DNA from: Pleodorina starrii | Taxonomy: Eukaryota; Chlorophyta; Chlorophyceae; Chlamydomonadales; Volvocaceae | Assembly: GCA_030267565.1 (NCBI GenBank) | Contig: BRXU01000027.1 | Location: forward strand, 1,287,001 to 1,351,000 | Reading direction: 5' to 3' | DNA length: 64,000 nucleotides | Shown here: positions 23,247 to 35,386 of the stretch, piece by piece | Position numbering within the stretch: the first letter of the stretch is position 1 | Layout of the letters: each line of letters opens with the position of its first letter | Notes under the pieces: model-generated | Seen by the model: only the letters and a program-made list of their open reading frames with translations | Told to the model about the DNA's origin: nothing | Databases searched by the model: none | Position numbers and translations under genes: made by a program

Positions 23247-26200
23247 ATGGAGGGCGTTGGTCGTGGTCGAGGAGCGGTAATCCCGGCATGGTTGCAGCAG
23301 CAGCAACAACAACAACTGCAGCTGCAGCATAATGGAATAGGACATGATGCCGCTGCCTCAGCATCCGGTCAACCTACTGACGCGCAGCTGTCGGAGCGCT
23401 ATGGGGACGCTCTCGGCGGGCTGGATGAGGCGAGCCAAAGGGCGCTCATGCAGCAGCAGGAGGAGGAGGTCCGGCAGGCGGCCCTCAGGTACGCGCTGCC
23501 CTGGCCAGGCAGCCTCCTCGCGCTCACGCCTGCGGAGCGGCACGGGCCCCCAGGCCTCCGTCCGAGGCCCAGGACCCCCCTTTCCGACCTGCTGCTGCTG
23601 CTGCTGCTGCGTGGTTGCTGCCCTTGCCCCCTCCAAACCGCCCCCACGCAGGTCCAACAAGCGGCCCGAGCGGGACGAGGACTCGGCCTCTGAGCCGCGC
23701 GACGCCGCACAACTGAAGGCACGTGCGGAACGGCGCCCTTGTCGTGCCTTGGCATTTACGGCCCCGGGGAGCCGGCTGGGCTGCCTTCCGTGCAGTCCTT
23801 TCGGTTGCCTGGTTGTGGGGGCACAGGCACAGCCCCGACCCGAACCACTCGCCTTGCTCGGGCGCCTCCACTCCTCGATCCAGCCTGCCTGCCTGCCCCG
23901 GGCCCGGGTCGCTAGGCTTCGTGCGGGTACCAGGCTAAAGTCCCTGCCCGGGGGGCGCGCAGCCGCCCTCTTCCCAACCTCCCCGCCCGTTCCCGCCCGT
24001 TCCTCCTCCACCCAACCTCGCCGCCGGATCCCAACCTCCCCGCCCGTTCCTCCGCTGCAGCACCAACTTGATATTGCCTCCTCGCCCGCCCAACGTTGCG
24101 TGCCCCACCTCCCCTCAGGACAAGCTCCTGAAGCTCTCACACGATTTCCATAACCACCAGCAGCAGGCGGGCGGCAGCAGCAACAGCAGCAGCGGCCAGG
24201 GACAGGGACAGGGACAGGGCGGAGTGGCCGCCGGCGCCGCGCCCTCCGCGCCGGTGCCCTCCGCGCCGCAGCGCGGCACCGGTGACTGGACCAACTACCA
24301 ACCGCCCAGTGCCGTACTGGCGGCCATCGCCGCAAAGTCGGCGGCGCCGCCGCCGGGACCGCCGCCGGGGCCGCCGAGGCCTCCTGGTGAGAGCGAGTCG
24401 CGCTGCTGGAAAGGCTGTAGAGGGGCAGCGGATGGGCTGGAAAGGGGCAGCGGGCAGAGGCCGGTGTGGGAGGGAGGGAGGGTGGGGGCTGGTGGGGGCG
24501 GGTGGGGTGGCAGACTTGGCTCATACGTCCCTCCTCATGTCTCCTTTGTTTAAAATGCACCTCTTGTGTCCCCTCCCCCCCTCCCCTCCCCTGGCTGCTC
24601 CACCGTGACTGAACAACCTTGCCCTACCCTCCCTGGCGCCGCAGGGCCACCGCCGCCGCCGCGGCCGCCCGGCCCGCCGCCGCCGCCGCGGCCACCGGGG
24701 CCGCCAGGCCCGCCGCCCGGCCCGCCGAGACCCCCGGGACCCCCGCCGCCGCAGCAGCAGCACCTCCCACCTGGTCCCCGGCCCCCTCCTGGCCCTCCTC
24801 CGCCCAGCGCCGCGGCTGCAGCCCCCCTGGCGCCTGCAGTCCATCCGTCAGCACCACCACCCGCTGCGCCGCCTGCGATACCCGGACCCGGCTCCGGACA
24901 CGTACCTCCCCCGGGGCCGCCTGGCACCTTCCCCCCTGAGGCGCCGCCTCCCGGCACGGAGTACGACAACGATGACGAGGCGCCGCCGGGCACCACCCTG
25001 CCGCCGCCGCCGCGCCCGCCGCCGCCACAGCAGCAGCAGGCGCCTGCCGAGCCGCCCAAGCCCGACCTGCCGCCGGCGCTGAAGGCGCGGCTCATGGCTC
25101 GTGGGCTGCTGCCGAGTCAGGCGGGGGAGCAGGGAGCCGGTGCGGCGGCGGAGGGGCGGCAGGCGGCGGCGGCCGCGGCGGTCGCGCACCACTACGCCTC
25201 TGCCCCGCAGCCCCCCACTCCGTCGCTGCAGGACGAGCCGCTGATGCCCGGCTGGTACGAGGCGGTGGATCCGCGGCACGGCCGGCCCTACTACTACAAC
25301 CCACTGACAGGTGGGGCCGGCGGGGGCGGGGAGGGGAGGGGAGGGGGGCGGGGACGGGGGCGGGGAGGGGCGCGGTGAGGGGCGCGGTGAGGGGGGCGGG
25401 GTTTGCTACACGGCACCTGACACGTGATGTTCTGGGGGTGATGTGGTTTGGTGTGGCTGAGCTGGCTTTGGGGGAAAGCAACGCGGGCGTCTCGCGGAGG
25501 GGTTGGGCGGGAAAAGGGGTTGGAGCCGCGGCGGGCGGGTGGGCGAGTGGCAGGTGCAAAGGCCCCCAAGGGCACCGGCGGGGGGGACGGAGCTGCCATG
25601 CGCGATGCGCCGTTTCTTCCCCTGCCTGGACTCACCTGGATAGCACATTCTTGCCGCCCTGTCTTGTCTCCCCCTCCCCCGTCTTCCCGATTCATGCTGT
25701 GGTTTGTTGCTGCTGCTGTTGTGGCTAAGTTGTGGGTGAATCCGGTTTGCGTCAGTGGAGCTACCGTACCCACCCGGAGGATCGCCAGCTGGCGCATACA
25801 TCGGTACAGACCGCACACACCCGACGCCCAGGCTGCTGACTGACTGACTGTCTGACGCGGTGTCGTGGTGGCTTCTCCCTCCCGTCGGCAGGCGAGCGGC
25901 TGTGGCTGCGCCCCATCAGGTCCCTGCCCCGCGGTTGGGCCTGGGCGGCGGACCCCTCCACCGGGGTAACCTACTTTTACTGCCCGGCCACCGGTGAGGG
26001 GGAGGGGGGCTGGGCCTGGGGCGCTGGTTGGGGCTGGGTGGGGAGCTCAGTGGGGGGTCGAAAAGGGGCGTTCGGGAGGGCGGGCCGGTGCTGCTGGTGT
26101 GGGGTCGGGGACGCCCCGCGGGTAGGAGGTTGGGCCCTACACGGTGCGCCTCCACCCCCCTTTCCCTCTTCACTCTTCAAACCCCCCCTTTCTCTCCCCC

Positions 26201-27712
26201 CCTTTCCCCCCTAGTGAAGTGGGGACTGAAGCGGTGGCTGGCCAACTGAAGAGCCCCCGTCGTGTCCCGTCCCTCATACCCTGGAGAGCCCCGCAACCAA
26301 AACAAAACCCCCAGCGCCATGCAGTGCACCTCCTCCCCCCTCGTCAACCCCCTTTGGGAGCGCACTTCCCCCTCGACAGCGCCCCTTGCCGCCTTGGCCC
26401 CCTGGGGGCGACGTGAGCGCGCTCCTCTGCGCCAACTGAGAGCAGCGACGCATCCTGCACAGCCCCCGCTGCCCCTACTGCCCCTCCCCTCGCCCCGCCT
26501 GACCTCATGTCTCTCGCGCGTTCCGCCCTCCCTCCCTTCCCCGTGTATCCCGCCTCTCCCTCCCTCCCTCCCTCCCGCCTTCCGCCTTTTCCCCCCCCCC
26601 CACTTTTTATATAAAGGAGCATATCACTCCCTGACCCCCCCTCCCCCCGCCCCGCAGGTGAGCGCACCTGGGTCAAGCCCGTGAACCGGGACTTCATACC
26701 CTCACCTTCCTTCCTGGGGGCCCGGCCGGGATACGTGTTCAAGAAGGGGTCGCAGGTGGGGGGGACGGAGGGACGGAGGGAGGTGGGGGGGTGGACGGGT
26801 CCGCACATAAACAGGTTACAGATATACAGGAACGTCCGGTAAGTATTTCTGGGTTCAGGGTCCGCTCCTCGCTAACGCCGTCTCCGTGCCTTCGCTGCGG
26901 AAACGGTTTCCTAAACACCCCTCCCCCCCGGGCTCCCCCCTCCCCCCCCGCTTGCATCCCAGGGTCTGGGGTACTACGCGGACGACCCGGTCCGTGCGCT
27001 GGCGGAGGCGCGGGAGGAGGGGGCGGGGGCGGCCGCTGGTGGCCTCATCGGCCCCAGCCCCCGCGGCGGGGAGGAGGGCGAGGAGGGCGCTGCCCCGGGT
27101 GGCTCCCGGAAGAGCCGTCTGGAGGCCATTCAGGAGCAGCAGCGGCTGAGGAACGAGGCGCGGGGGCGGGGGGCCAAGCGGGGCCCGGGGCAGGAGGAGG
27201 AGCTGGACCCCATGGACCCGGTGAGGGGGGGGGGGAGGGAGGGAGGGAGGGAGGGGGGCTGTGGGCTGTTGTTTCCTGCGAGGGCGCAGACTCTCTGCGG
27301 GCCTCTCTCCAGTCGGCGCAGCGCTCCGAAACTTTCACCCGCTCATCCCAGCCAGCCAGCCAGCCAGCGTCCGGAGCCCCCGGCACCGGTTTCAGCGCCC
27401 CTCCCCCCTTAACTCTCATTGCGGTTCGTTTTCACCTCTTTAACCGCTTCCTTCCTGCGCCCGCCTCCGCCGCACCCCCCTCCACCTCCACCTCCCCTAT
27501 TCCACCCCTCCGCTCCCTCCTCTCCCTCCCTGCCTCAGGCCGCCTACTCGGATGCCCCCCGCGGCTCCTGGTCCACGGGTCTGGAGGGTGTGCAGCCCAC
27601 CGCCGCCGACACCACCGCCGGGGGCCCCCTCTTCCAGTCGCGACCCTACCCCGCACCCGGCTCCGTGCTGAGGGCCAACAAGAAGGCGCTGGCGGGCGGG
27701 CCGCCAAAGTAG
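23247..27712 (+). CDS. PQBP1: PQBP1 homologue (polyglutamine-binding protein 1) with tandem WW domains
   Basis: Eight exons, 23247-23488, 23652-23718, 24119-24386, 24645-25310, 25892-25993, 26658-26755, 26963-27220, 27539-27712, total 624 aa. PQBP1 is a nuclear splicing cofactor; its unstructured C-terminus binds the U5-15kD (Dib1) protein of the U5 snRNP. That C-terminus is very well conserved here: EEELDPMDP, then [34 protein letters not shown] and APGSVLRAN. Two WW domains lie at about 393-421 ([20 protein letters not shown], then GERLWLRP) and 430-460 ([20 protein letters not shown], then GERTWVKP). Animal PQBP1 has one. The N-terminal two thirds is low complexity: Gln-rich at the start, then a long Pro-rich tract. 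Intron 2 uses a GC donor (AAG|GCACGT); the phase across all exons supports it. Confidence 0.92.
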
Positions 27713-29448
27713 CCGTAGCGGGCAGAGAGGCGGTGCAGTGGCGCAAGAAGGCAGGCAGGGACCCGCAGCCAAAGTGACCGAGAGAGGCGAGCCGGGGGAG
27801 GGGGGGTGGGCGGCGCGGGCGCGTGCTGAGTCCTGCAGCCCGAAAGCCCCTTAGCCCTTGGGCCCCGCCCCCCTGCCGCTGTCCTTGCTCTTGCCGCGCT
27901 GCTGGCGCACCGCTGTCGCTGCCCCGCTCCCGGTGCTGAGGCGGTGTCGGGGAGGCGGCGTGTGTGGGCCATTGTGTCCCTAAACCCTCCATTCACCCGC
28001 TTCCGTTCGGGGGGTTAGGGTTCTAGGGGGGTCGGGACCAGGGTTTGGTTGGGAAGTTGGTTGGCAGTTCTCCTCCCCGCGTTGGGTCGTCGGCTGGGTT
28101 GCATTGGTCGGGGGCGGAGTGGATGGGCCCGGAGGAAGGAGCCCGACTGAGAGGCAGGCGCCGTGAGGCCGGCAGCGCCATGGTTAGGGTTGTTCAGGGG
28201 GGCGGGGGTTGTGTGGACGTACTGCCCCCCGCACCCTGCCCGAACAACGGGGAGGTGGGGAGGGGGGAGGGAGGGGGCACAGCGCAGCACCAGACACGAC
28301 GTGTCTGTCAGGAGGAGGAGGAGGAGGAAGAGGAGGAGGAGGAGGAGGAGGAGCAGTGAGCGAGGGGGTCGGCCCTATTGAAGGTGATGTGGCGCCGCTT
28401 TGACACACGTATGTGCGGCGGGTTGGGCGGCGGGCGGGGGGGCGGGGGTGGCTTTTGCCTTGCTACCGCTGGAGCTGGGGAGCTGGGCACACGACCTCGC
28501 GGCTGATGACACACGCCTTGACAGATACGGTGATGCTGTCTTGGAAGGCTGGATACCGGTAGGCCTCTGCAACCGCCTTTACAACAACAACCTGGCTTGG
28601 CCGCACCGCGTCTCTCCGGCGCCCTAGAAAGTTGAGGGTGTCAGTGATCGTGCCGTCCATTCATCCGCCTCCCCGCGCCCGCGGAAAATCAAAACTGCTA
28701 AAACTGCACGTCGCAGCAGTACGGAACAGGCATCCAGGTGGCACGACAGCGCTAGCGCCTCTCGGCCTTGCCCTTATGCATAACCCTGCACAGCGCCACG
28801 ATGCGTCGGGCGAAAGCCCCAACAGGGAAGGGCGCTCTCCCCCTCTTGATGGCGGCGAATGCAGCATGCACGGCTCGCCAGTGACCACGGCACAGCGTGC
28901 GAGTACTACGACAACAACCAGGAGCTCAAGCACCAGGACTACTACGGTAACCCAAACCCACTCCCCCTTCTCCAGAGCGCCGAACACCAACATCTGCTTT
29001 TGCGTCCTCCCTCTGTCGCTCGTCTGTCCTCTAAATGAGCGGAACCCAAGGGGCCCTCGGGGGAAGAGGGGGAGGTGGGGGCCGGGCGGATATCTCACGC
29101 CTCCCCCTCGCCGACATCGCCTGCCGCCGCCACCTCGGGATCCTGCGCGGGTGGGGTCGTGTCGTATCGTGTCGGGTCGGGTTCGTTCGGGGAGGGGGGG
29201 GCGGCTAGAAGGGCGGGCGGGGCGGCGCTGGGCGAACGTGTGTGTGTGTGGGGGGGGGGGCAGGGGAGAAGGGAGAGGGCGGGGTGAGAAAGCCAGCAAC
29301 CGAGAGGAGGTTTCGGAGCGGGGTGGCGGGCCACCCCGGCCATCTAACGGGACCTCACGGTACAGGGCACCCGCAATGCCGCCCGCGCGGGACACGACGC
29401 CTCGCGACCGGCAACCCACTCTGCGGTCGAGGCCAGTTGACGAACCCA
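27713..29448. other. Convergent intergenic region
   Basis: Between the PQBP1 stop and the translin stop. Contains a purine-only GAG-rich tract at 28314-28357, one CCCTAAACCCT motif near 27979, and short open frames. A plus-strand frame at about 28859-28949 (MQHARL... ending CEYYDNNQELKHQDYYG before a GTAACC) looks exon-like but I could not join it to anything. No supported gene. Confidence 0.4.
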
Positions 29449-32400
29449 TCAGCGGTCCCGGTACCCTCCCCCCCATGTAGCCTTCCCCCCCATTCCCCTC
29501 CCCTTCCCTCGGCCCTCGCCCCCGACGCGCCCCCGCCCTTCAAAACCCACCATCGCCGCCGCCTCGCTATGGACCTTGAGCCCCATCGCCTCCGTGAGGG
29601 CCAACTCGTACAGCGTGCTCTGAAGGCGCGGGGGCGGGCGAGGTGGGGTGGGGGGTTGGGGGTAAAATAGAGATGGTTCCGCAGCGGGGGGAGGAGGGGC
29701 CGGCGAGGGAGCAGGGGGGGAAGGGCGAGGGGGAGAAGCAGGAGGGGAGAGGGCGTTACGGCTTGGGACGTAAGTAAGGGAGTGATGGGAGGGCATAGGC
29801 CCCTCGTTACCGCAAATTCATAAAGCCCCCCGCAAGTCCCCCCCACCGTATGTACGGTACCCACGCCCAGATTCTCCCCCCCTGAAAACACTCCCCCCCT
29901 GCACGCGCATACCTCCATCTTCTTGAGCGTGTATTTGAGACTGTCGTACTTCTTACGCAGCGACCCGTTGCGCAGATCGAACTGCAGGAGTTGAGTTGTT
30001 TGGGGGTTGTGATGCGATGTTGGTACTGATCCTGATACTGAATGGGGGGACCCTCCCCCCTTGCTTGCTTATTAAGGGGGCCCCGAAGGGCGGAGGGGTG
30101 GTGGGCCCGACGAGGCGGACGGGGTGGCGTGAGGTGGGAGCTCCGATTCCGTTTGGGGGCGAGGAACGGGGGGAAATGGGGAAAAGGGCAAAGGGGCACA
30201 AGGACGGGGAGGAGCACACAGCAGGCATCAGAGAGGGGGGGAGGGTTGACCTCCCCCTTCCCCCAAAATCGTCCAGGGAAAACACACCTGCGCCACACGG
30301 ATACGAATTTGGGGTTCTTCTGTTACTTTCCCGGTTCTGTTACGGGCTCCGGCCTGTGCGTGGATAACCCCCCGCGGGGGCGAGAGTGATCACCTGCAGG
30401 AAGCGGCCCATGAGGGCATCCACCAGGTCCCGACAGCGTTGTACGGCAGCCTTATCCCGTACAGTGGCCCGGGCGATGGCGTAGCGGTTGAGCTCCCCCG
30501 TGAAATCCAACACTCCGCCCAGGAACCTGTCGGGGAGGGAGGGGGCGGGGGTCATGTGTGTGTGTATGCGTATATGCATGTGTGCTTGTGAGAGGTGATA
30601 ACGATGAGGATGAGGCCGCAGCGGCGAACTGACAAAGTAAGCCCCCCGGCTTCCCTCCCCTATTGAGTGCACACACCCGCCTGTCCTTCCCCCCTCTCTC
30701 CACGTCCCGCCCCCCCTGGACGTAGGCCCCCCCTCCCTCCCCCTCCCTCCCTGGACCCCCCACTCACTCCTCAGGCTCCGCCAGCGGCAGTTCATCGGAG
30801 CGAATGAGGCGCCCCTCGGACAGAAAGCAGCCGAAGGCGCGAGCCTCCACGTACTGAGCAGGGGGAGGGGGAGGGGAGGGGGAAGGGGAGGGAGGGGGGA
30901 TTGATAGTCGGCGAGGTGGGGGGGGCGGTGGGAGGTGGGGCCCCGGGATGCAAGATGTGTATCGGGTGGCGGTGAAGGGGCAACTGGCGCTGTTCGCTAA
31001 TCTTCGTTGCATCGCGCACTCGACCGACCGACCGACCAAACCGAACAGGCACTGCGATGACAACGGTGCGACCCGGGGACATCACAAGGATGTGCGCTCA
31101 CGCGAGTAAGCGCTAGTAAGAGCGCGTGTAAGCGCGTGCGACCTAGGGTGTACGTGAATGCATGCACGCAAACACAGGCACATACACATGTGTGTGTACC
31201 GGTATGCGCGGCCGTTGTGCCCTCACGTGTACTTCCCTGCCCTCCCTGGGGCTGCCCTGCCCCCTCCCCTTCCCCCTCCCCCTCCCGTCTCGCTCGTCGC
31301 TCCGGAACCGGAACTGACCTCCTCGATGGCTGCCGAGTAGGACCCCGCCCTCAGTGCCGGGTGGCGACTGATGGTGGGCAGCATCTCACCGGCGAGGGAC
31401 TCTGAGGCGGGTGTTTGTGTGTGTGGGGGGGGCGTGGGGGTTCAGTAGGGGCCCCAAAGCCCCGGGGCGAGGGCGGGTGCGAGGGCGGGGTGCGGGGGGC
31501 GGGTGCGGGGGTGGGTGGAATAGGACCAAGGACCCATTGCACTGCGCTCTGTCTCCCCCCTCTCCCCCTCACACACACATACACACACATACACACACGC
31601 CCTCCCTCCCCACCTGCTTTAGTCAGCTGCTTTGCGGCCCCCTCCACGTCCCCCCGGTGCAGCGAATACACAGCCTGCTTGGCCAACTTCTGGACATCTG
31701 GACATGTGGAGTTGGAGTGGAGGTCGGGGTTTGGCAGTTGAGACATGAATTTGGCTCTAAGGGGAGGGAGGGCTTATCTCACCAAAGTGGGGGGGGGAGC
31801 TTCAGGCGCACGCCTGGCTTGGGTACTTGGGTTGGGGGCCAGCGCGGCGCAAGTTCCCCCTACCCCCCAGCAATCACCATCCATCCATCCCTCCACCATG
31901 GGTGTCCAGGACCGCGCTGCTCCAACTCAAGTGTCTGCTGTTGTTACATTGGGCTCCCGACCCTCGGAGGGATAGGGGTGGGGCAAACTGTGCCTCCAAC
32001 CTGGCAACCCCGGGTCGGCCCCCTCCCTCCCTGCTCCACACCCAACCCAACCCAACCCAGCTACCCTCCTCCACCCCCTCAGCCCCCAAAGCCCCCAAAG
32101 CCCTCCAAAGGGACCCCACCTCACCTCGGCACTTTTTGATGACGCCCTCCCGCATCTCGTCGTACGACGCCAGGTGCTGACCCAGCTTGTCCCAATCGCT
32201 GTCCCCAGCCAACCAGCCCATCCATCCAACCAGCCAGCACGTCAACCAGCCAGTCAGGCGGGACGTGGCACACGGGATGTGGGGCACAAGAGACGGGACA
32301 GCGGAGAGTGCAAGCCGGATACGGTAGGTGGACAGACGGACATCCACAATAAGTTTGGGGCGGGGCCGATAGGCAGGCGCTCCCCCATACCCGTCCCGCC

Positions 32401-32632
32401 CACCTCAGGGCCCGTGGGGGAAGGGGACGAATGTGCGGTTTCGTCTTTACTTCCAATCCCAGGGCCCCCGGCAACGGATGGGCCCTGTCCCCCGGGCGGT
32501 ATCTTCTTTATACCCCGGGATGTGGTTAGAAAGTGAAGTGACCCTTCCGGAGGTGATGTGATGTGATGTGATGTGCGCCTCTCGGTGTGCGGCTCACCTG
32601 ACCGTCAGCATGGCGGCCTCCGACATGGCCAT
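29449..32632 (-). CDS. Translin-family protein (TSN/TRAX superfamily)
   Basis: Eight exons. Exons 2-8 are 32198-32125, 31697-31614, 31401-31319, 30853-30768, 30526-30394, 29981-29913, 29619-29449; exon 1 ends at 32598. Using the ATG at 32632 gives about 244 aa, close to translin's 228. Translin and TRAX form the C3PO endoribonuclease that processes small-RNA passenger strands and tRNA precursors. Visible family segments: YDEMREGVIKKCRD, KLAKQAVYSLHRGD, YVEARAFGCFLSEGRLI, EFLGGVLDFTGELNRYAI and LRKKYDSLKYTLKKME. EYVEA and LDFTGEL are the helices that in TRAX carry catalytic acids, while the last segment is translin-like. The frame stays open upstream through a Ser-coding AGC repeat to 32833 without an ATG, so either translation starts at 32632 and the repeat is 5' UTR, or an upstream exon adds a poly-Ser N-terminus. 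The tail (from about 29570) is Gly/Arg-rich. Confidence 0.85.
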
Positions 32633-32693
32633 ATCGGCGATGGCGGTGAAGGCGGCGATGGTGGGTCCAACTGATGCCGCCGTTGCGCCGCCG

Positions 32694-32785
32694 CTGCTGC
32701 TGCTGCTGCCGCCGCTGCTGCTGCTGCTGCTGCTGCTGCCGCCGCTGCTGCTGCTGCTGCTGCTGCTGCTGCCGCCGCTGCTGCT
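32694..32785. repeat. Interrupted (CTG/CAG)n trinucleotide repeat
   Basis: CTG triplets broken by CCG units on the plus strand, read as AGC/GGC (Ser/Gly) in the translin frame. It lies in exon 1 of the translin gene, as an N-terminal poly-Ser tract or 5' UTR depending on the start. Confidence 0.9.
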
Positions 32786-32833
32786 GATGTTGGCGTCCTG
32801 TGGCGGCGAGGGGCAGCACGCATGTGGCGGCAA

Positions 32834-33788
32834 CGTCTGAGCAGCGGCGGCGTTGGCGCGTGTGTCGCATACCGGTATTTAGGTATGCGTTGCAGGCTTT
32901 GGCTTAGGCGAATAGGCGATTAATGAGGGCGTAGGAGGCGGTGGGTGAGATGTGTGGGGTGAGGGGTTCATGGCTGGAGCGGTGATGATACGCGCGCGTG
33001 CTGTGCTGTGCTGCGCTGAGCTGTCGTCACTGCCTCGCAGCCGGGCTGGTGCCGCCTGTGTGGGGCCGTCAGCTTACAACGCTGGGTATGCGGCACTCAC
33101 AAGGGGTGAGGCCGGCGATGGCGAAGAAGACGCGGTGCAGCGCACGATGTGGTGGGCGGTGAGCTGTGGCCGCTTGGGTGAGGTGAGGACGAGCCAGCCG
33201 CCGCCCAGTGCCCGGACCTTGGTCCGACAGGTGAACTGCAAGTGAGAAGGTCATCCAAGCGGATAGCGTTTGGCCCATGGATGTGCCGAGGACGGTCAAG
33301 CCGAGTGGTGGCTTACTGTTCCGTGTCTGCACCAGACAGCGAACGTCGACCGTATGACAGAGCCGGCTAACAACATACTCCGTATCAGTCACTTATCTGC
33401 CGAGGCTTACGCACTCTGCCAGAATGCATCCACAACCATTTTGCATTCCGTGTCGGATGGACCGTTAGGTTCGTTGGCGCGCATACGGCACACTGAATTG
33501 AAGCAACATGCCCAGCGAAGGTTTGCGCACCACGCCTACAGATTATGTTTACGTGAATGTGCTAAGGCTCATGTCTCTTGGTTTTACAAAAGTAAAATTG
33601 TCTTGGACCTCGACGTTGACCGCGCAGGCAATTTGTCTTAGATAGACATTTACACTTCCATCTAACAAAGAAAAGAAGCTTTCATATGGGCGACTTGGGC
33701 TGGCTTTGACGACTTCTAAGGACTCCGCGTTCTGTGACTCGGGCGCCTAGCTGAACCCTACCCAAAGCTTGCGCTAGCCACTACAAAA
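32834..33788. promoter_or_regulatory. Divergent upstream region, translin / LC8
   Basis: About 950 bp with falling GC towards the LC8 gene. Short open frames only; no domain content. Presumed to hold the promoters of both flanking genes. Confidence 0.35.
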
Positions 33789-34679
33789 ATGGCGGAGCAA
33801 CAATTTGAAGATATGGAGGCGTTCTTGCGAGTGGCGAAGGTAATGCTCGACCATTTCAGCTTGCTCCGAGCGGCGCGATTGCAACCATTTGCGGCTGTCA
33901 CATACATAGGGGAAATGCTGATACCCGCCCATCCCATGTGCAGTACACCCTCGTCAAGTTCACGGACATGAACGTGGAGATGAAGGAGGAGGCCATGGAC
34001 ATCTGCATCACGGCCGTGGAGAAATACCCTAACGATGCGGAGAAGTGCACCCAGGCATGTTGGGGATGCATCAGTCGGAGCTAAGGCAGGCCCCCCCTGT
34101 ACTATTGACGTGTGTCCCGTGTTACACTACACGCGGCCGAAACACACGCGTGCAGGGCTAGTCTTTTACGCGATCACGACGCGTCCTGAGCCGCAACCCT
34201 TTGATACACGCGTGCAGATGATCAAGGACCAGATGGATAAGAAATTCGGCGCACCTTGGCACGTGGTGGTGGGGAAAGGCTTCTCGTACGAGATCACATA
34301 CGAGGTCAGCCGGGGTGCCGTGCAGTGCAGGGATGCAGCAAGGGAAAGTGGTGGCGTTCGTCTAGGGGGAGGTGGGCGGGGGCATTGGCGTGTTGCCAGC
34401 TCAGTTCCGTTAGGTTGCATAGGGGGCTTGCGTCGGCAGGACCGTCATTCGGGTGCAGCGTTGCGAAACCAGACGAACTTCGTGTGGTACAGGCACGCAG
34501 GCATGCACACACGCAGGTTCATCAGTCCGGTCTGCGCGTTGACGGCCTGGGTGGCTGGTGGCTTGGAAATTATTCCCTTCCTAACAGCCCTATGTGTGCT
34601 TTGCCCTTCACCGCAGGTTCGGAACCTGCTTTATATCTATGTCGGAGGGAGAACAGCGGTGCTCCTGTGGAAGATGTAG
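33789..34679 (+). CDS. LC8-family dynein light chain
   Basis: Four exons, 33789-33839, 33944-34054, 34218-34304, 34617-34679, give 103 aa. LC8 proteins are dimeric hubs at the base of axonemal and cytoplasmic dyneins. The whole fold is visible: helix 1/2 FTDMNVEMKEEAMDICITAV and EKYPNDAEKCTQMIKDQMDKK, then strands GAPWHVVVGKGFSYEITYE and LLYIYVGGRTAVLLWKM, matching LC8's DMKEEMQQEAVECA...NPTWHCIVG...FIYFYLGQVAILLFK pattern. It carries a 12-15-residue N-terminal extension and differs at several positions from canonical 89-aa LC8, so it is more likely an outer-arm paralogue of the LC6/LC10 type than LC8 itself. Intron 2 has a GC donor (CAG|GCATGT). TGTAA signals occur at 35086 and 35092. Followed on the same strand by a Tctex-type dynein light chain. 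Confidence 0.88.
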
Positions 34680-35386
34680 TGGGGTGGGTGGCAGCTTGGA
34701 GGTTTGGCATGCGGCGGAGTTGCTGCGCATAGCCTGAATGCAGGATGGTGCTGCCATGTGGCTTTGCTCCATTTGTATGGCAGATTGGATGTCAAAAGGA
34801 ATCATGGTGATCTGGGCCCCTTGCCAACAGAGGGGTATGTGTGGAGGATGGAGAACGAAGGGAACACCGTGAGTGTGCAACTGGAAGGGTGCCCATGGGG
34901 ATATGCCCCATCAGCCCGCTTGAGGTTGGCTGGGCCTTATGGGCTATCTGTCTTCTTTATGAGCGATAGCGCCCCAGGCGCTTCTGACTCTACCAAACCG
35001 TGTGCTACACCCGCTGCACGTAGTGTTTTATCGGTGGACACATGGGAAGCTGCTGAGCGTGACAACCCGTGCAGACCAGCGTGTGTGTAATTGTAAGATC
35101 CGGGACTGAGCTGAGAGCCACGTACCACTGTCCCTTCCGGAAGACAAGTACGGCAGTCGTTGCAGTACCGCCAAAGGAGTTAATCCTCGCAGCGATAGGA
35201 AGCTACAAACTTAATCTGCTTTTCAATGTATGCCAAGGCTGGTGCTATTATTTCTTCATGCTAGCTTTTAACCAACTGTCGAGCGGTCGCTAGTTCGAAG
35301 GTCTGACAGTCAAAGCCGCGACAAACGCGTAACTCTTTGTCATAACTTTTCATACGCACCAAATTGTTGTAATTTAAACCGCGACC
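34680..35386 (+). other. 3' UTR of the LC8-family gene and upstream region of the Tctex-type gene
   Basis: Open frames continue from the LC8 last exon in other phases but are not coding-like. Two overlapping TGTAA signals (35086-35096) mark a likely poly(A) site about 410 nt after the LC8 stop. The remaining 290 bp is AT-richer and should contain the promoter of the next gene. Confidence 0.45.

Noticed and set aside
28463..28660. Minus-strand ORF beginning MDGTITDTLNFLG, like the HAD phosphatase motif DxDGT
   Set aside because: The nucleophilic first Asp is missing because the ORF starts at the Met, a stop (TGA) lies directly upstream, and the rest shows no HAD motifs. Probably chance.
32043..32062. 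CCCAA tandem units that might be read as telomeric
   Set aside because: Short pentamer run (CCCAA) in a translin intron; not a telomere motif.
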